This document shows, piece after piece, positions 8,317-16,940 of a DNA stretch of 64,000 nt; position 1 is the first letter of the stretch; every line of letters begins with the position of its first letter. Made by a program: the position numbers and the translations under genes. The stretch is from Nocardiopsis alborubida (lineage in GTDB: Bacteria; Actinomycetota; Actinomycetes; Streptosporangiales; Streptosporangiaceae), in assembly GCF_012396365.1 (NCBI RefSeq), contig NZ_JAAXPG010000021.1, positions 62,001 through 126,000 on the forward strand. Reading direction: 5' to 3'. Below the pieces are notes generated by a model. The model was not told the origin of the DNA. It made no database searches and was given only the letters and a program-made list of their open reading frames with translations.

Positions 8317-9189
8317 GTGTTCGGACGCCGACGCAAGAAGCGGGACGAAGAGACCGAGAGAACGGGGACGGAGGCCGCCCCCAGGCGCGAGGGCGCCGCC
8401 GGAGCGGTCTCCTTCGGCAACGAGATCGAGCCGGAGCGCTCCCGGGAACAGCAGCCCAAGGACGCGGACCGCCACCGCTCCTCCGGGCCGTGGGACTCCA
8501 CCGAGGACGCCCCCGAGGCCAATCGGATGGACCTGGGCAGCATGCGGCTGCCCATGGAGCAGGGCACCGAGATCCAGGTGAACGTCGCCCAGGACACCCA
8601 GGGCAAGCAGAAGATCATCGGCGTCACCCTGGTACGCGGAAAGAGCGCCCTACAGGTGCAGCCCTTCGCCGCCCCCAAGTCCTCGGGGCTGTGGGACGAG
8701 ATGCGCGAGGAGCTGCGCGAGCAGGTCGTCAAGCAGGGCGGCAAGGCCGAGGAGCACGACGGCACCTTCGGCCCCGAGCTCAAGGCCCTCGTTCCGGTCA
8801 AGGGCCGCACGACCGAGGACGGCAAGCAGCTCGCCCAGCGGGTGCGCTTCATCGGAGTGGACGGACCGCGCTGGGTGCTGCGCGGCGTGATCCGCGGCGA
8901 GGGCGCCTCCAAGCCCGAGGTGATGGCCGAGGTCGAGCACCTCTTCTCCAACATCGTGGTGGTGCGCGGAGACCACCCGGTGCCGCCCAGCGAGCTGCTG
9001 CCCATCACCGTGCCCAAGCAGATCCAGGAGAAGATGGCCGAGGCCGCCAAGACGCGCGCCGCCCAGCAAGCGGCCCAGCGCGGCAACGCGGGCCGCTCTC
9101 CCAACGGCGCCGCGCCCGGTGCGCAGCCCGGAGGGGCCGGCGGCCAGCCGGGTCAGTCCGGCGGCGCCGCGGGCGCTCCGGGGGAGTAG
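8317..9189 (+). CDS. DUF3710 domain-containing protein
   Basis: 290 residues. A basic N-terminus (VFGRRRKKRDEE) is followed by a charged low-complexity stretch, then the DUF3710 core (about residues 65-230, with LPMEQGTEIQVNV), then a Gly/Ala/Pro-rich tail. The family is actinobacterial (Rv2696c) and of unknown function, always near dut. GTG 8317 is preferred because of AGAGGTGAAGG just upstream; a GTG at 8257 overlapping the dut stop is the alternative. Probably co-transcribed with dut. Confidence 0.8.
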   Translation: MFGRRRKKRDEETERTGTEAAPRREGAAGAVSFGNEIEPERSREQQPKDADRHRSSGPWDSTEDAPEANRMDLGSMRLPMEQGTEIQVNVAQDTQGKQKIIGVTLVRGKSALQVQPFAAPKSSGLWDEMREELREQVVKQGGKAEEHDGTFGPELKALVPVKGRTTEDGKQLAQRVRFIGVDGPRWVLRGVIRGEGASKPEVMAEVEHLFSNIVVVRGDHPVPPSELLPITVPKQIQEKMAEAAKTRAAQQAAQRGNAGRSPNGAAPGAQPGGAGGQPGQSGGAAGAPGE

Positions 9190-9266
9190 GTCCCCGGCGG
9201 GAACAGGGCCCCGCATCGCCGGGGAGGCGCAGGGCAGGGCGCGCCGTCTTCCGTAGTCTGTGGCAC

Positions 9267-10007
9267 ATGACGCAGACGACGGAGAACAGCGCGCCCCGGC
9301 CGCTCCCCGAGGACTGGAACCGAGCCCTGGCGGTGGTGGCCCACCCCGACGACCTGGAGTTCGGCAGCTCCTCCGCGATCGCCCGCTGGACCGGTCAGGG
9401 CAAGGACGTGGTGGAACTGCTGGTCACCCGGGGCGAGGCGGGCATCGACACCATCGCCCCCGAGGAGTGCGCCCCGCTGCGCATGGCCGAGCAGCGCGCC
9501 TCGGCGGCGGCCGTCGGGGTGGCCGCCGTGGAGTTCCTCGACTTCCCCGACGGCACCCTGGAGTACGGGATCCCGCTGCGCGCCGCGCTGGCCGGTGCGA
9601 TCCGGCGCCACCGCCCCGACGTGATCGTCTCCATCAACTTCCGCGACCACTTCCCGGGCTCGGGCGCCTTCAACCACGCCGACCACCGGGTGCTCGGCCC
9701 GGCCCTGCTGGACGCGGTCCGCGACGCCGCCAACCGGTGGGTGTTCCGCGAGCAGCTGGAGGAGGGCCTCCACCCGTGGTCGGGCGTGCGCTTCGTGGCC
9801 TTCGGCGCCTCGCCCCTGGCCGCCCACTACGTCGAGCTGGGCGAGGCCGACCTGGCCGCGGGCGTGGCGTCGCTGGACGCCCACGCCCTCTACCTGTCCA
9901 ACCTGGAGGGGTTCGACCAGAAGTCCTTCCTGCCCCAGGCCGCCGCCCGGGCGGGGGAGTGGGCGGGGGTCCCCCTCGCCACCGCCTTCGAGGTGTTCGA
10001 GGTCTGA
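9267..10007 (+). CDS. PIG-L (LmbE-like) family deacetylase
   Basis: Zinc-dependent deacetylase of the family that includes MshB and GlcNAc-PI deacetylase; it would act on an N-acetylated sugar or amine. 246 residues, with the hallmark AHPDDLEFG (His26, Asp28, Asp29) and a second ligand region FNHADHRVLG. Start ATG 9267. Same strand as DUF3710, 77 bp downstream. It is not clearly MshB or Mca, so the substrate is open. A stem-loop after the stop separates it from the convergent serpin gene. Confidence 0.88.
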   Translation: MTQTTENSAPRPLPEDWNRALAVVAHPDDLEFGSSSAIARWTGQGKDVVELLVTRGEAGIDTIAPEECAPLRMAEQRASAAAVGVAAVEFLDFPDGTLEYGIPLRAALAGAIRRHRPDVIVSINFRDHFPGSGAFNHADHRVLGPALLDAVRDAANRWVFREQLEEGLHPWSGVRFVAFGASPLAAHYVELGEADLAAGVASLDAHALYLSNLEGFDQKSFLPQAAARAGEWAGVPLATAFEVFEV

Positions 10008-10011
10008 GGCG

Positions 10012-10033
10012 CCGCCCGCGAGCGCGGGCGGCG
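10012..10033. terminator. Bidirectional terminator between PIG-L and serpin genes
   Basis: Perfect arms GCCGCCCGC (10012-10020) and GCGGGCGGC (10025-10033), loop GAGC, between convergent stops. Confidence 0.75.
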
Positions 10034-10050
10034 GTGCGGCCCCGGCGGGG

Positions 10051-11154
10051 TCAGGAGGCGGGGCCCGGGTCCACGGGGTCGGTGACGCGGCCCAGGAACA
10101 GGACCGCCCCGCCGCGGCGCAGCGCGAACACGAACGGCCGGTCCACGGTGAACCTCACCGGCTTCGGCGCCACCGCGGCCGCCCGGAGCATCATCACGGC
10201 GGTCGCGGCGGCGCCCTCGGCGCCCTTCTCGTCCACCCGCAGCACCGACTGGTGCAGGATCTCGTCGGCCCGCAGCGGCTCCGGGCTGATCCCGTCGAAG
10301 CGGGCCGAGTCCGTGGCCAGGTCACGCGCGCCCAGCGCCGCCAGCGGTTCGAGGAGGGAGGTGTCGCTCTCCACCCGGAAGCGCGGCAGGGCCAGGTCCA
10401 CCTGCTGGGAGGAGCGGCCGCCGTACAGGTCCGCGAGCGCGTCGGCCGTCACCGGTGCGGGGGTGGCGGAGCGCTCGTCGGGCAGCAGCACGTCCAGGGT
10501 CAGGCCGTGGTCGCCCTCCAGGCTCACCATGCTCCACCCCTGGGTCCGCGCGTGGGGCAGGCGGGCCGAGCGGTGCATGGTGGGCACCTTCCGCCTCCCC
10601 GACGGGGTGTGGAAGGGCTTGTCCAGGGTCCGGGCCGGGTCGAAGGGGTCGGGCCAGGCCAGCTTCACCCACAGTGCGTTGACCAGCAGCAGCCGCACGC
10701 CCGGGTGGATGCTGCCCGCCGGGAGCAGCTCCTCGATCAGGCCGCAGGTCACCTCCGCCACCCTGGCGTTGACCCGTGAGCGCACCCCCTCGGAGTCGTG
10801 CTCGAAGTCGGCGTGCTCCACCTCGGCGCCGGCGCGCTCGCGCACCCGGGCCGTGAAACCCGGCAGGACCTCCAGGTCGGCGGGCACGTACAGGCCGTTG
10901 AGGCTGGCCAGGTCGAGCCCGGGTTCGGCGGCCACGGCCGCGTCCAGCTCCTCCAGCTGGCCCCGCACGTCCGCGCCCAGCAGCGCCTCCAGTTCGGTCA
11001 GGGTGCGCTCCCGGGCGCCGGTGGCCAGCAGCGCCAGCACCGTGCCCACCGAGTGGGGAGACCACACGTGCGACTCTCCGGGCCGGGTCAGCACCCGGTC
11101 CAGGGCGGCGGCGAACTCCAGGTGGTCCCGGCGCGGGGACGTGCTCGTCTGCAT
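10051..11154 (-). CDS. Serpin-family serine protease inhibitor
   Basis: 367 residues, normal length for a serpin core. Serpins trap proteases by cleavage of an exposed loop followed by refolding. The hinge EKGAEGAAATAV is intact (small residues as in inhibitory serpins) and is followed by the RFTVDRPFVFALR block and FLGRV. Counting from the hinge places the scissile region in RAAAVAP, so P1 is probably Ala, pointing to elastase- or subtilisin-like targets (inference). There is no signal peptide, so it is likely intracellular. ATG 11154 with AGGAG 4 nt upstream sets the start; a 59-residue upstream extension is unsupported. Confidence 0.85.
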   Translation of the reverse strand: MQTSTSPRRDHLEFAAALDRVLTRPGESHVWSPHSVGTVLALLATGARERTLTELEALLGADVRGQLEELDAAVAAEPGLDLASLNGLYVPADLEVLPGFTARVRERAGAEVEHADFEHDSEGVRSRVNARVAEVTCGLIEELLPAGSIHPGVRLLLVNALWVKLAWPDPFDPARTLDKPFHTPSGRRKVPTMHRSARLPHARTQGWSMVSLEGDHGLTLDVLLPDERSATPAPVTADALADLYGGRSSQQVDLALPRFRVESDTSLLEPLAALGARDLATDSARFDGISPEPLRADEILHQSVLRVDEKGAEGAAATAVMMLRAAAVAPKPVRFTVDRPFVFALRRGGAVLFLGRVTDPVDPGPAS

Positions 11155-11420
11155 GGGCTCCTGCTCGCTCTCGGCTCCGGTGTCCGCTCGCCAGCGTACG
11201 GAAGGCGTTCCCCGGCCGCCAGGGTGCGCCGCCGGGTGAGAAGCCGCACGCGACAAGCCCGGACCCAAGGGGACAAAGGCGGGCGGAGCGCGTTCGCGTG
11301 ACCACCGCGCGTACCCCGCGACCGGTCGCACGTCACATAGGCTTGGGCCATCATGGCGTGCGGAACCGCGTTGGACGCCCCGCGCGGCGACGACCGAACA
11401 CCGATCCGACCGGGAGCAGG

Positions 11421-12260
11421 ATGACTGAGCACCAGCGGGCCACCGAGGGGGCCGCCCCGGCCGCCGGGGCGGACGACAGGGCAGAGGCGCCCGCGGCGGA
11501 CAACCCGGACCCCGGGGACGCCCCCGCCCCGGAGCGGGACGACGGCGAGGGCGCCACGGCGGTGGACCGCCCGGCGGTCACCGAGGACACGGTCGAGGCG
11601 CTCGTGCGCTCACAGCTGTCCAAGGCGCTGGGCGGCAAGCGCGGCATGGTCGAGGCTGCGGTGCCCACCCTGACCTTCACCGTCTCCTACATCGTGAGCT
11701 CGGAGCTGCAGCTGTCGATCGTCCTGGGAGTGGTCGCGGCCCTGCTCCTGGGCGCGGTCCGGCTCGTGCAGCGCTCCTCGGTGCAGTACGTGCTCACCAG
11801 CCTGTTCGGCATCGGCATCGCCGCGGTCTTCGCCATGCGCAGCGGCAACGCCGCCGACGCCTTCCTGCCGGGCATCGTCTACAACGCCGTCTACGCCGTG
11901 GTGCTGAGCCTGTCGGTGCTGGTGCGCTGGCCCGCGATCGGGCTGATGATCGGCCCGTTCATCGGCGACAAGGAGGACTTCACCTCCTGGCGCGCCAACC
12001 CGGCCGTGGTCACCCTGGCCTCACGCCTGACCTGGCTGCTGGTCCTGCCCTGCGTGATCCGCGTGCTCGTGCAGTACCCGCTGTGGATGGCCGACACCTA
12101 CGGCTGGGCCGACACCTTCGCCCTCCTGGGCTTCTCCAAGGTCGCCATGGGCTGGCCCCTCCAGGTCGCGGCGTTCGCGGCCATGGTCTGGGTACTGGCC
12201 CGGGGCCGCACCCCGTTGGAGGAGCGGGAGCGCTCGGCCCGGGACGAGGCGGGCGACTAG
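11421..12260 (+). CDS. DUF3159 family integral membrane protein
   Basis: 279 residues. An acidic, Ala/Pro-rich disordered N-terminus (about 1-75) is followed by five or six membrane helices, with the conserved stretch FIGDKEDFTSWRANPAV in a loop. Actinobacterial family (Rv2693c) next to the TrkA pair, as here; function unknown, possibly tied to ion homeostasis by context. Start ATG 11421 with GGAGCAGG upstream. Confidence 0.8.
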   Translation: MTEHQRATEGAAPAAGADDRAEAPAADNPDPGDAPAPERDDGEGATAVDRPAVTEDTVEALVRSQLSKALGGKRGMVEAAVPTLTFTVSYIVSSELQLSIVLGVVAALLLGAVRLVQRSSVQYVLTSLFGIGIAAVFAMRSGNAADAFLPGIVYNAVYAVVLSLSVLVRWPAIGLMIGPFIGDKEDFTSWRANPAVVTLASRLTWLLVLPCVIRVLVQYPLWMADTYGWADTFALLGFSKVAMGWPLQVAAFAAMVWVLARGRTPLEERERSARDEAGD

Positions 12261-12282
12261 CGGCGGTCCGGTCGGAAGCGTT

Positions 12283-12371
12283 GCCGGTGTGATGCGTGAG
12301 GCCCTGACCTGCAATGATCTTGTACTTATGGCCGATGTCGGCGCTCGAACCTCGCTACAGGCACAAGATCA
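12283..12371. repeat. Short repeat and inverted repeat in convergent spacer
   Basis: 12283-12312 (beginning GCCGGTGTGATGC) resembles 53691-53719. It is followed by arms TGATCTTGT (12315-12323) and ACAAGATCA (12363-12371) with a 39-nt loop. It lies between convergent genes and may act as terminator or be a mobile-element scar. Confidence 0.35.
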
Positions 12372-12383
12372 CGGCGAAGGGGG

Positions 12384-13061
12384 TTAGTCGGCGTCGTCCG
12401 CCGAGCCCAGCAGGGACTCCAGGGCGCCCAGGACCTCGGGTTCGGCCAGGAACACCACGGTGTCGCCCACCGACAGGGTCCGGTCGGGGTCCGGCGGGCG
12501 CACCCCGCCGGGGCCCACGACCGCCACCAGCGCCACGCCCTCGGGCAGCGACTCCGCCAGAGCCCCTTCCGGTCCGCCCGCGAACGGGCTCCTGGCGTGC
12601 AGCACCGACTCGGCGATCTCGGCGCCCGGCAGCGGCGGCAGGGAGTCCTCCCCGTCCGGGTCCTCCTCGGGGACCCCCTCGACCAGGTCGGCGATCAGCC
12701 GCGGCGGGGAGACCGCCAGGTCCACGCCCCAGGACTCGGTGAACAGCCACTCGTTGTCGGGGTCGTTGATACGGGCGATCACCCGGCCCACCCCGAACTC
12801 GGTCTTGGCCAGCAGGGACACCACCAGGTTGACCTTGTCGTCGCTGCTGGCGGCGACGACCACGTCGAAGCCCTCCAGGCGTGCGTCCTCCAGAGTGGCC
12901 AGTTCGCAGGCGTCGGCCAGCAGCCACTCCACCTGGGGCAGGTCGTCCACGCCGATGGCGCGGGTGTCCCGGTCGATCAGCAGCACGTCGTGGCCGCTGC
13001 CCGCCAGCTCCGTGGCGATGGAGCGCCCCACGCTCCCGGCTCCCGCGATGGCGATCCGCAT
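12384..13061 (-). CDS. TrkA-type K+ uptake regulatory protein (second of pair)
   Basis: 225 residues: Rossmann RCK_N domain with [14 protein letters not shown] and the conserved Asp DRD for nucleotide binding, then an RCK_C domain (about 140-215). Such proteins gate potassium channels or transporters in response to NAD(H)/ATP. Start ATG 13061 leaves 1 bp after the upstream TrkA stop, so the two form an operon. Corresponds by order to one of the Mycobacterium CeoB/CeoC pair. No Trk membrane subunit is in the window. Confidence 0.85.
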   Translation of the reverse strand: MRIAIAGAGSVGRSIATELAGSGHDVLLIDRDTRAIGVDDLPQVEWLLADACELATLEDARLEGFDVVVAASSDDKVNLVVSLLAKTEFGVGRVIARINDPDNEWLFTESWGVDLAVSPPRLIADLVEGVPEEDPDGEDSLPPLPGAEIAESVLHARSPFAGGPEGALAESLPEGVALVAVVGPGGVRPPDPDRTLSVGDTVVFLAEPEVLGALESLLGSADDAD

Positions 13062-13062
13062 C

Positions 13063-13731
13063 TCACCCACGCCCCGTCTCGTCGTCCAGCCGCAGCCCGT
13101 CCAGGTCGCGGCCGCGGGCGACCACGTGCAGGACGTCGCCCTCCTCCAGGAGGTCACCGGACCCGGCCAGGAGGATCCGGCCCTCACGCGTCAGGTAGAC
13201 CACCCGTACCGGCGCCCGCTCCTCCAGGTCGGCGACGCGGCGCCCGGCCCACCCCCGCGGCAGGTTCAGCTCGTTCATGGCCAGGGTCCCGGACGCGTCC
13301 TGCCACTCCGGCCCGGTGGTGAGCCGCCCGTCGCCCGGCACCATCCGGCGCAGGACCGCGTCGGCCGTCCAGCGCACCGTCGCCACCGTGGGGATGCCCA
13401 GCCGCTGGTAGACCTCGGCCCGGCGGGGGTCGTAGATCCGCGCGACCACGTTGTCGACGCCGAACGCCTCGCGGGCCACCCGCGCCGAGATGATGTTGGA
13501 GTTGTCCCCGTTGCTGACCGCGGCGAAGGCCCCCGCGCGGTCGATCCCGGCGGCGAGCAGGACCTCCCGGTCGTGGCCCGGGCCGCGGACCGCGTGCTTG
13601 GCCACGGAGCCGCGCAGACGCCGGAACGCCTCGGGGTCCTGGTCGATCACCGCCACCGTGTGCCCCAGGTCCACCAGGGTGTGCGCGAGAGTGGACCCCA
13701 CCCGACCGCACCCCATGATCACGATGTGCAC
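13063..13731 (-). CDS. TrkA-type K+ uptake regulatory protein (first of pair)
   Basis: 222 residues: RCK_N with [14 protein letters not shown] and nucleotide-binding Asp in [13 protein letters not shown] at about 140-215 ([17 protein letters not shown]). The start GTG 13731 gives the canonical [12 protein letters not shown]; an extended reading frame upstream lacks support. It likely forms a heterocomplex with the following gene. Divergent from the RNA methyltransferase gene across a 218-bp promoter region. Confidence 0.85.
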   Translation of the reverse strand: MHIVIMGCGRVGSTLAHTLVDLGHTVAVIDQDPEAFRRLRGSVAKHAVRGPGHDREVLLAAGIDRAGAFAAVSNGDNSNIISARVAREAFGVDNVVARIYDPRRAEVYQRLGIPTVATVRWTADAVLRRMVPGDGRLTTGPEWQDASGTLAMNELNLPRGWAGRRVADLEERAPVRVVYLTREGRILLAGSGDLLEEGDVLHVVARGRDLDGLRLDDETGRG

Positions 13732-13949
13732 CTCGCCCGCACTCCCGTCGAGATAGCCGCCGCGCACGCCGTGGTTCCGCGTGCGCACAGTGACACCTTG
13801 GCACAGATGCGGCCGACACGCTCGGTCGCCCCGGCCGTCCACAGGCCCGACCAGGGGGTGGGTTCCGGCAGGTAGATTGGGAACGGTTGGTGGCTGTGCG
13901 CGCAGGGTCACCCGTCACGTGACCCGACCATCTTTTGAGGACGACCGCC

Positions 13950-15236
13950 ATGAACCGTGTGGGACAGGATTTCGAGCTGACCGTGGACGACGTCGCGCAC
14001 GGGGGCTGGTGCGTGGGACGCCACGACGACCAGGTGGTCTTCGTGCGCCACGCCCTGCCCGGCGAGCGGGTCCGCGTCCGCGTCACCGAGCAGACCTCCC
14101 GCTTCCTGCGCGGCGACGCCGTCGAGGTCCTCCAGGCCTCCCCCGACCGCGTCCAGGCCCCCTGCCCCGCCGCCGGGCCGGGCAAGTGCGGAGGCTGCGA
14201 CTGGCAGCACGCCGCACCGGAGGCGCAGCGGGCCCTCAAGGGCAAGGTCGTCGCCGACCAGCTGCGGCGCATCGCCGGGATCGACCGCGAGGTCGCGGTG
14301 GAGGAGCTGCCCGGCACCCCCGACGGCCTGGGCTGGCGCACCCGCGTGCGCTTCGCCGTGGACTCCGGCGGCCGCGCCGGCCTGCGCCGCCACCGCTCCC
14401 ACGACATCGAGCCCGTCGAGCGCTGCCTCATCGCCCACCCCGGCGTGACCGAACTCGGTGTGACCGATGTCAAGTGGGAGGGCGTCCGTGACGTGGAGGC
14501 GGTCGCCTCGGCCGCCTGCGCCGACCGCGCCGTCGTCGTCACACCGACCGGGGCCAAGCTGGACGATCTGCCCGAACTGGGCACCTCCAGCGCGGTGCTG
14601 CGACGGTTCAAGGGCGGCCGCGTCCAGCAGGTGCGCGGACGCAGGGGCGTGCGCGAGAACGCGAACGGCCGTGAGTACCGCGTCAGCGCGGGCGGGTTCT
14701 GGCAGGTGCACCCGGCGGCCGCCGAGGTGCTCACCGCCGCCGTGCTGGACGCCCTGGAGCCCAAGCCCGGTGAGACCGCCCTGGACCTGTACTGCGGGGC
14801 GGGGCTGTTCACCGGCGCGCTGGCCGCCGCCGTGGGTCCCGAGGGCCGCGCCATGGGCGTGGAGAGCGGGGCCGAGGCCGTGCGCGACGCCCGGTACAAC
14901 CTCAAGGACATGGAGCAGGTCCGCGTCGAGCAGGGCGACGTCGCCGCCCAGCTGCGCGAGTGGGCGGACGTGCGCGCCGACGTGGTCGTGCTGGACCCGC
15001 CCCGGGCCGGTGCGGGCGCCGAGGTGGTGCGCTCCCTGACCGGGACGCGTCCTCGCAGGGTGGCCTACGTCTCGTGCGACCCCGCCACGCTCGCCCGCGA
15101 CCTGGCCTCGTTCGAGCGGGCCGAGTACCGCCTGGTGGACCTTCGCGCGTTCGACGCCTTCCCGATGACCCACCACGTGGAGTGCCTGGCGGTGCTGGAG
15201 CCGGTCCGTCCGGCCCGCCGTCACCAGGAGCGCTGA
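13950..15236 (+). CDS. Class I SAM-dependent RNA methyltransferase with TRAM domain
   Basis: 428 residues of the TrmA/RlmCD family, making m5U in tRNA or rRNA. N-terminal TRAM RNA-binding domain (about 1-60), Fe-S cluster cysteines Cys72, Cys80, Cys83 plus one in VERCLI, then the SAM fold with LDLYCGAGLFTGALA, the DPPRAGAG motif, and catalytic Cys in VSCDPATLARD. ATG 13950 with GAGGAC upstream. Orthologous position to Rv2689c. Whether it modifies tRNA or rRNA is not decidable here. Confidence 0.9.
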   Translation: MNRVGQDFELTVDDVAHGGWCVGRHDDQVVFVRHALPGERVRVRVTEQTSRFLRGDAVEVLQASPDRVQAPCPAAGPGKCGGCDWQHAAPEAQRALKGKVVADQLRRIAGIDREVAVEELPGTPDGLGWRTRVRFAVDSGGRAGLRRHRSHDIEPVERCLIAHPGVTELGVTDVKWEGVRDVEAVASAACADRAVVVTPTGAKLDDLPELGTSSAVLRRFKGGRVQQVRGRRGVRENANGREYRVSAGGFWQVHPAAAEVLTAAVLDALEPKPGETALDLYCGAGLFTGALAAAVGPEGRAMGVESGAEAVRDARYNLKDMEQVRVEQGDVAAQLREWADVRADVVVLDPPRAGAGAEVVRSLTGTRPRRVAYVSCDPATLARDLASFERAEYRLVDLRAFDAFPMTHHVECLAVLEPVRPARRHQER

Positions 15237-15254
15237 CCGCGGCCTCCGCGGCCT

Positions 15255-15335
15255 GGCGGGGCCGTACGACCCCGCCGGGCCGCTCCGCGTGGGGCGCCGA
15301 ACTGCCTGGTGCGGGGCCGGGCCCGGCCCCGCACC
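15255..15335. terminator. Double bidirectional terminator
   Basis: First stem GGCGGGG (15255-15261) / CCCCGCC (15270-15276); second, a perfect 28-bp palindrome at 15308-15335 built from GGTGCGGGGCCGGG and its complement. Between the convergent methyltransferase and EamA genes. Confidence 0.75.
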
Positions 15336-15342
15336 GATGACG

Positions 15343-16296
15343 CTATCCGCGCCCGGGGCGCCTGGCGGGTGCCCGCAGGACCGCCAGGCCCAGGGCGAGC
15401 ACGGCCAGCCCCGCCCACGACACGGCGGGCAGGCGCTCGCCGACCACCACCACGCCCAGCAGCGCGGCCACGGCGGGTTCGGCCAGGGTCAGGGTGGTGG
15501 CCACCGAGGCGGGGGTGTTGCGCAGCCCCTGTCCGAACAGCCGGTAGGCCAGGAACACGGTGAACACCGCCAGGTGCAGGGTCACCAGGGCGCCCTCGAC
15601 CGTGGCCAGCCAGGCCGTTCCGGTGGCCAGGACCACGGGCAGCACGGCGATCCCGCCGCCGGCGAACATCGTGCCCATCACGGCGTTCGAGGAGTGGCCG
15701 CGCTGGATCAGCCGCTCGGCGATGAGCGCGTAGGCGGAGTAGGACAGTCCGGCGAGCAGGGCCAGCAGCACCCCCGCGGGGTCGGCCGCGGACTGTGCTC
15801 CGGTCAGTTCGGAGCCCAGCACGAGCACGGCGCAGCCCAGTACCGCGGCCAGGGTCGCCGCGGTCCAGCGCGCCGTGGGCCTGGCCTGCCCGGTCAGCCA
15901 GGCCAGGAGCCCGGCGAAGACCGGGGCGCTGCCCAGGGTGATCACCGTGGCGACGGCGACGCCCGTCTGGGCCACCGCGGGATAGAAGGCCAGCGGGTAC
16001 CCGGCCACGGCCAGGGCGCCCAGGGCGAGCGACCAGCGGGTGGTCCGGTCGCCCCGGCGCACCAGGGCCAGGGAGCCGCGCCCGGTGAGGAACAGCAGCA
16101 GGCCGCCCAGGACCAGTCCGGCGGAGCCGATGGCCGCAGCCGGGGCGCTCTCCGGGGCGAAGGAGCTGGCGGTGCCGGTGGTGCCCCACAGCACGGCCGC
16201 GGCCAGGATCGGCAGCGGACCCCGGGTCAGGGCGGTGGTGGAGGGGGCGGGGGCGGGTGTCCGGGAGCCGGACACGGAACGGGAACGTTCTGACAC
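15343..16296 (-). CDS. EamA (DMT) family exporter
   Basis: 317 residues, ten predicted membrane helices in two EamA repeats; the first begins ILAAAVLWGTTGTASSF. Family members export amino acids, metabolites or drugs. GTG 16296 start. Its mRNA leader carries a tiny reading frame and competing stems (16359-16475), so expression is probably controlled by translation of that leader. Substrate unknown. Confidence 0.85.
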   Translation of the reverse strand: MSERSRSVSGSRTPAPAPSTTALTRGPLPILAAAVLWGTTGTASSFAPESAPAAAIGSAGLVLGGLLLFLTGRGSLALVRRGDRTTRWSLALGALAVAGYPLAFYPAVAQTGVAVATVITLGSAPVFAGLLAWLTGQARPTARWTAATLAAVLGCAVLVLGSELTGAQSAADPAGVLLALLAGLSYSAYALIAERLIQRGHSSNAVMGTMFAGGGIAVLPVVLATGTAWLATVEGALVTLHLAVFTVFLAYRLFGQGLRNTPASVATTLTLAEPAVAALLGVVVVGERLPAVSWAGLAVLALGLAVLRAPARRPGRG

Positions 16297-16358
16297 GGTC
16301 GTGGAGTCCTTCGTCGTCGCGTCTTGCGAGTGGTCGCGGAACGCGGGCGCACGACGAG

Positions 16359-16427
16359 GGCCGACCCGGTGGCGGCCACCGGGACGTGTCGGCCGGGCTC
16401 TTCAGGAAGAGGTGGTGGTGCGCCCGG
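16359..16427 (-). promoter_or_regulatory. Attenuator-like competing stems in EamA leader
   Basis: Inner stem CCCGGTGGC (16365-16373) / GCCACCGGG (16375-16383), extended by GGCCGA (16359-16364) / TCGGCC (16389-16394). A second stem, 16393-16398 with 16422-16427 (CCGGGC/GCCCGG), overlaps the outer arm, so the two are partly exclusive. It starts right after the leader stop codon. Confidence 0.45.
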
Positions 16428-16475
16428 TCAGGCGCGCAGAGGGGGGAGCACGACGTGCCAGTACGGGTTCTTCAT
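16428..16475 (-). CDS. Putative 15-residue leader peptide
   Basis: MKNPYWHVVLPPLRA then stop. ATG 16475 is preceded by AGGA at 8-nt spacing. It lies 131 nt upstream of the EamA start on the same strand and is followed at once by the competing stems. The Pro-Pro near the end could slow ribosomes (general knowledge of polyproline stalling). I do not recognise this as a described leader family. Confidence 0.45.
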   Translation of the reverse strand: MKNPYWHVVLPPLRA

Positions 16476-16578
16476 GCCTTCCATCCTACGACCGGATGTG
16501 TGTGCTGGTCGCGCGCGGGCCCCGATACGGCGGAGGCGTGTGCGGGATCGGGGCCCCGCCCGGGTGGCGAAGGCGTCC
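16476..16578. other. Promoter-side spacer of the EamA leader
   Basis: Contains no supported gene; must hold the promoter for the leader and EamA transcript on the minus strand. Confidence 0.4.
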
Positions 16579-16722
16579 CATGAACGCGGGGTGGCGCGCG
16601 ATTGCGGGCTGCGCAAGCACGCCTACCGGCAGTTGCGTGAGGCCGGGGCGGGCGCGCAAGCGGCACAGCACGTGGTCACGCAGGTGTGCGACGCCTACCG
16701 CAACCGCTCCTCCTCGGTGTAG
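16579..16722 (+). pseudogene. Remnant of a TnpB/OrfB-family transposon protein
   Basis: About 47 residues, with GLRKHAYRQLREAGAGAQ and HVVTQVCDAYR, resemble the N-terminal part of IS200/IS605-type TnpB proteins (LRK-AY--LR--G--AQ-A-HV---V-DAY). A stop follows after NRSSSV and no further homologous frame continues; no start codon or element ends were found. A decayed fragment between the EamA and ABC loci. The identification rests on remembered family pattern only. Confidence 0.4.
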
Positions 16723-16940
16723 CCGTCGCTGAGGACGACCGGGTCGAAGCGTTCGCGGGGTTGTCAGCCGTTGGATCGGAAGGCCATTCCAACGCGCACG
16801 AGGGCACAGGAGTGATCCTCTGCTGCTGTCGGAAAGCGGTGTGTGGTGTGTGCGCCCACCCCCGCGCATGATGCGACGAGGAAGACCCACCCGACAAGTC
16901 CGCTGACGGGCCATAGGCGTTTCGATAACCCGGCCTCGGC
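16723..16940. other. Spacer without recognised gene
   Basis: Continues from the transposon fragment to the end of the ABC operon. Codon use in all frames is non-coding and no clear hairpin stands out. Confidence 0.4.

Noticed and set aside
4405-8475. Very long open frame on the minus strand opposite valS and dut
   Set aside because: Shadow of high-GC coding sequence; only its last 93 codons (DUF4235 protein) have an RBS and family match.
16676-16897. Minus-strand 73-codon frame beside the TnpB fragment
   Set aside because: Ser/Thr/Arg-rich, no RBS, no recognisable family.
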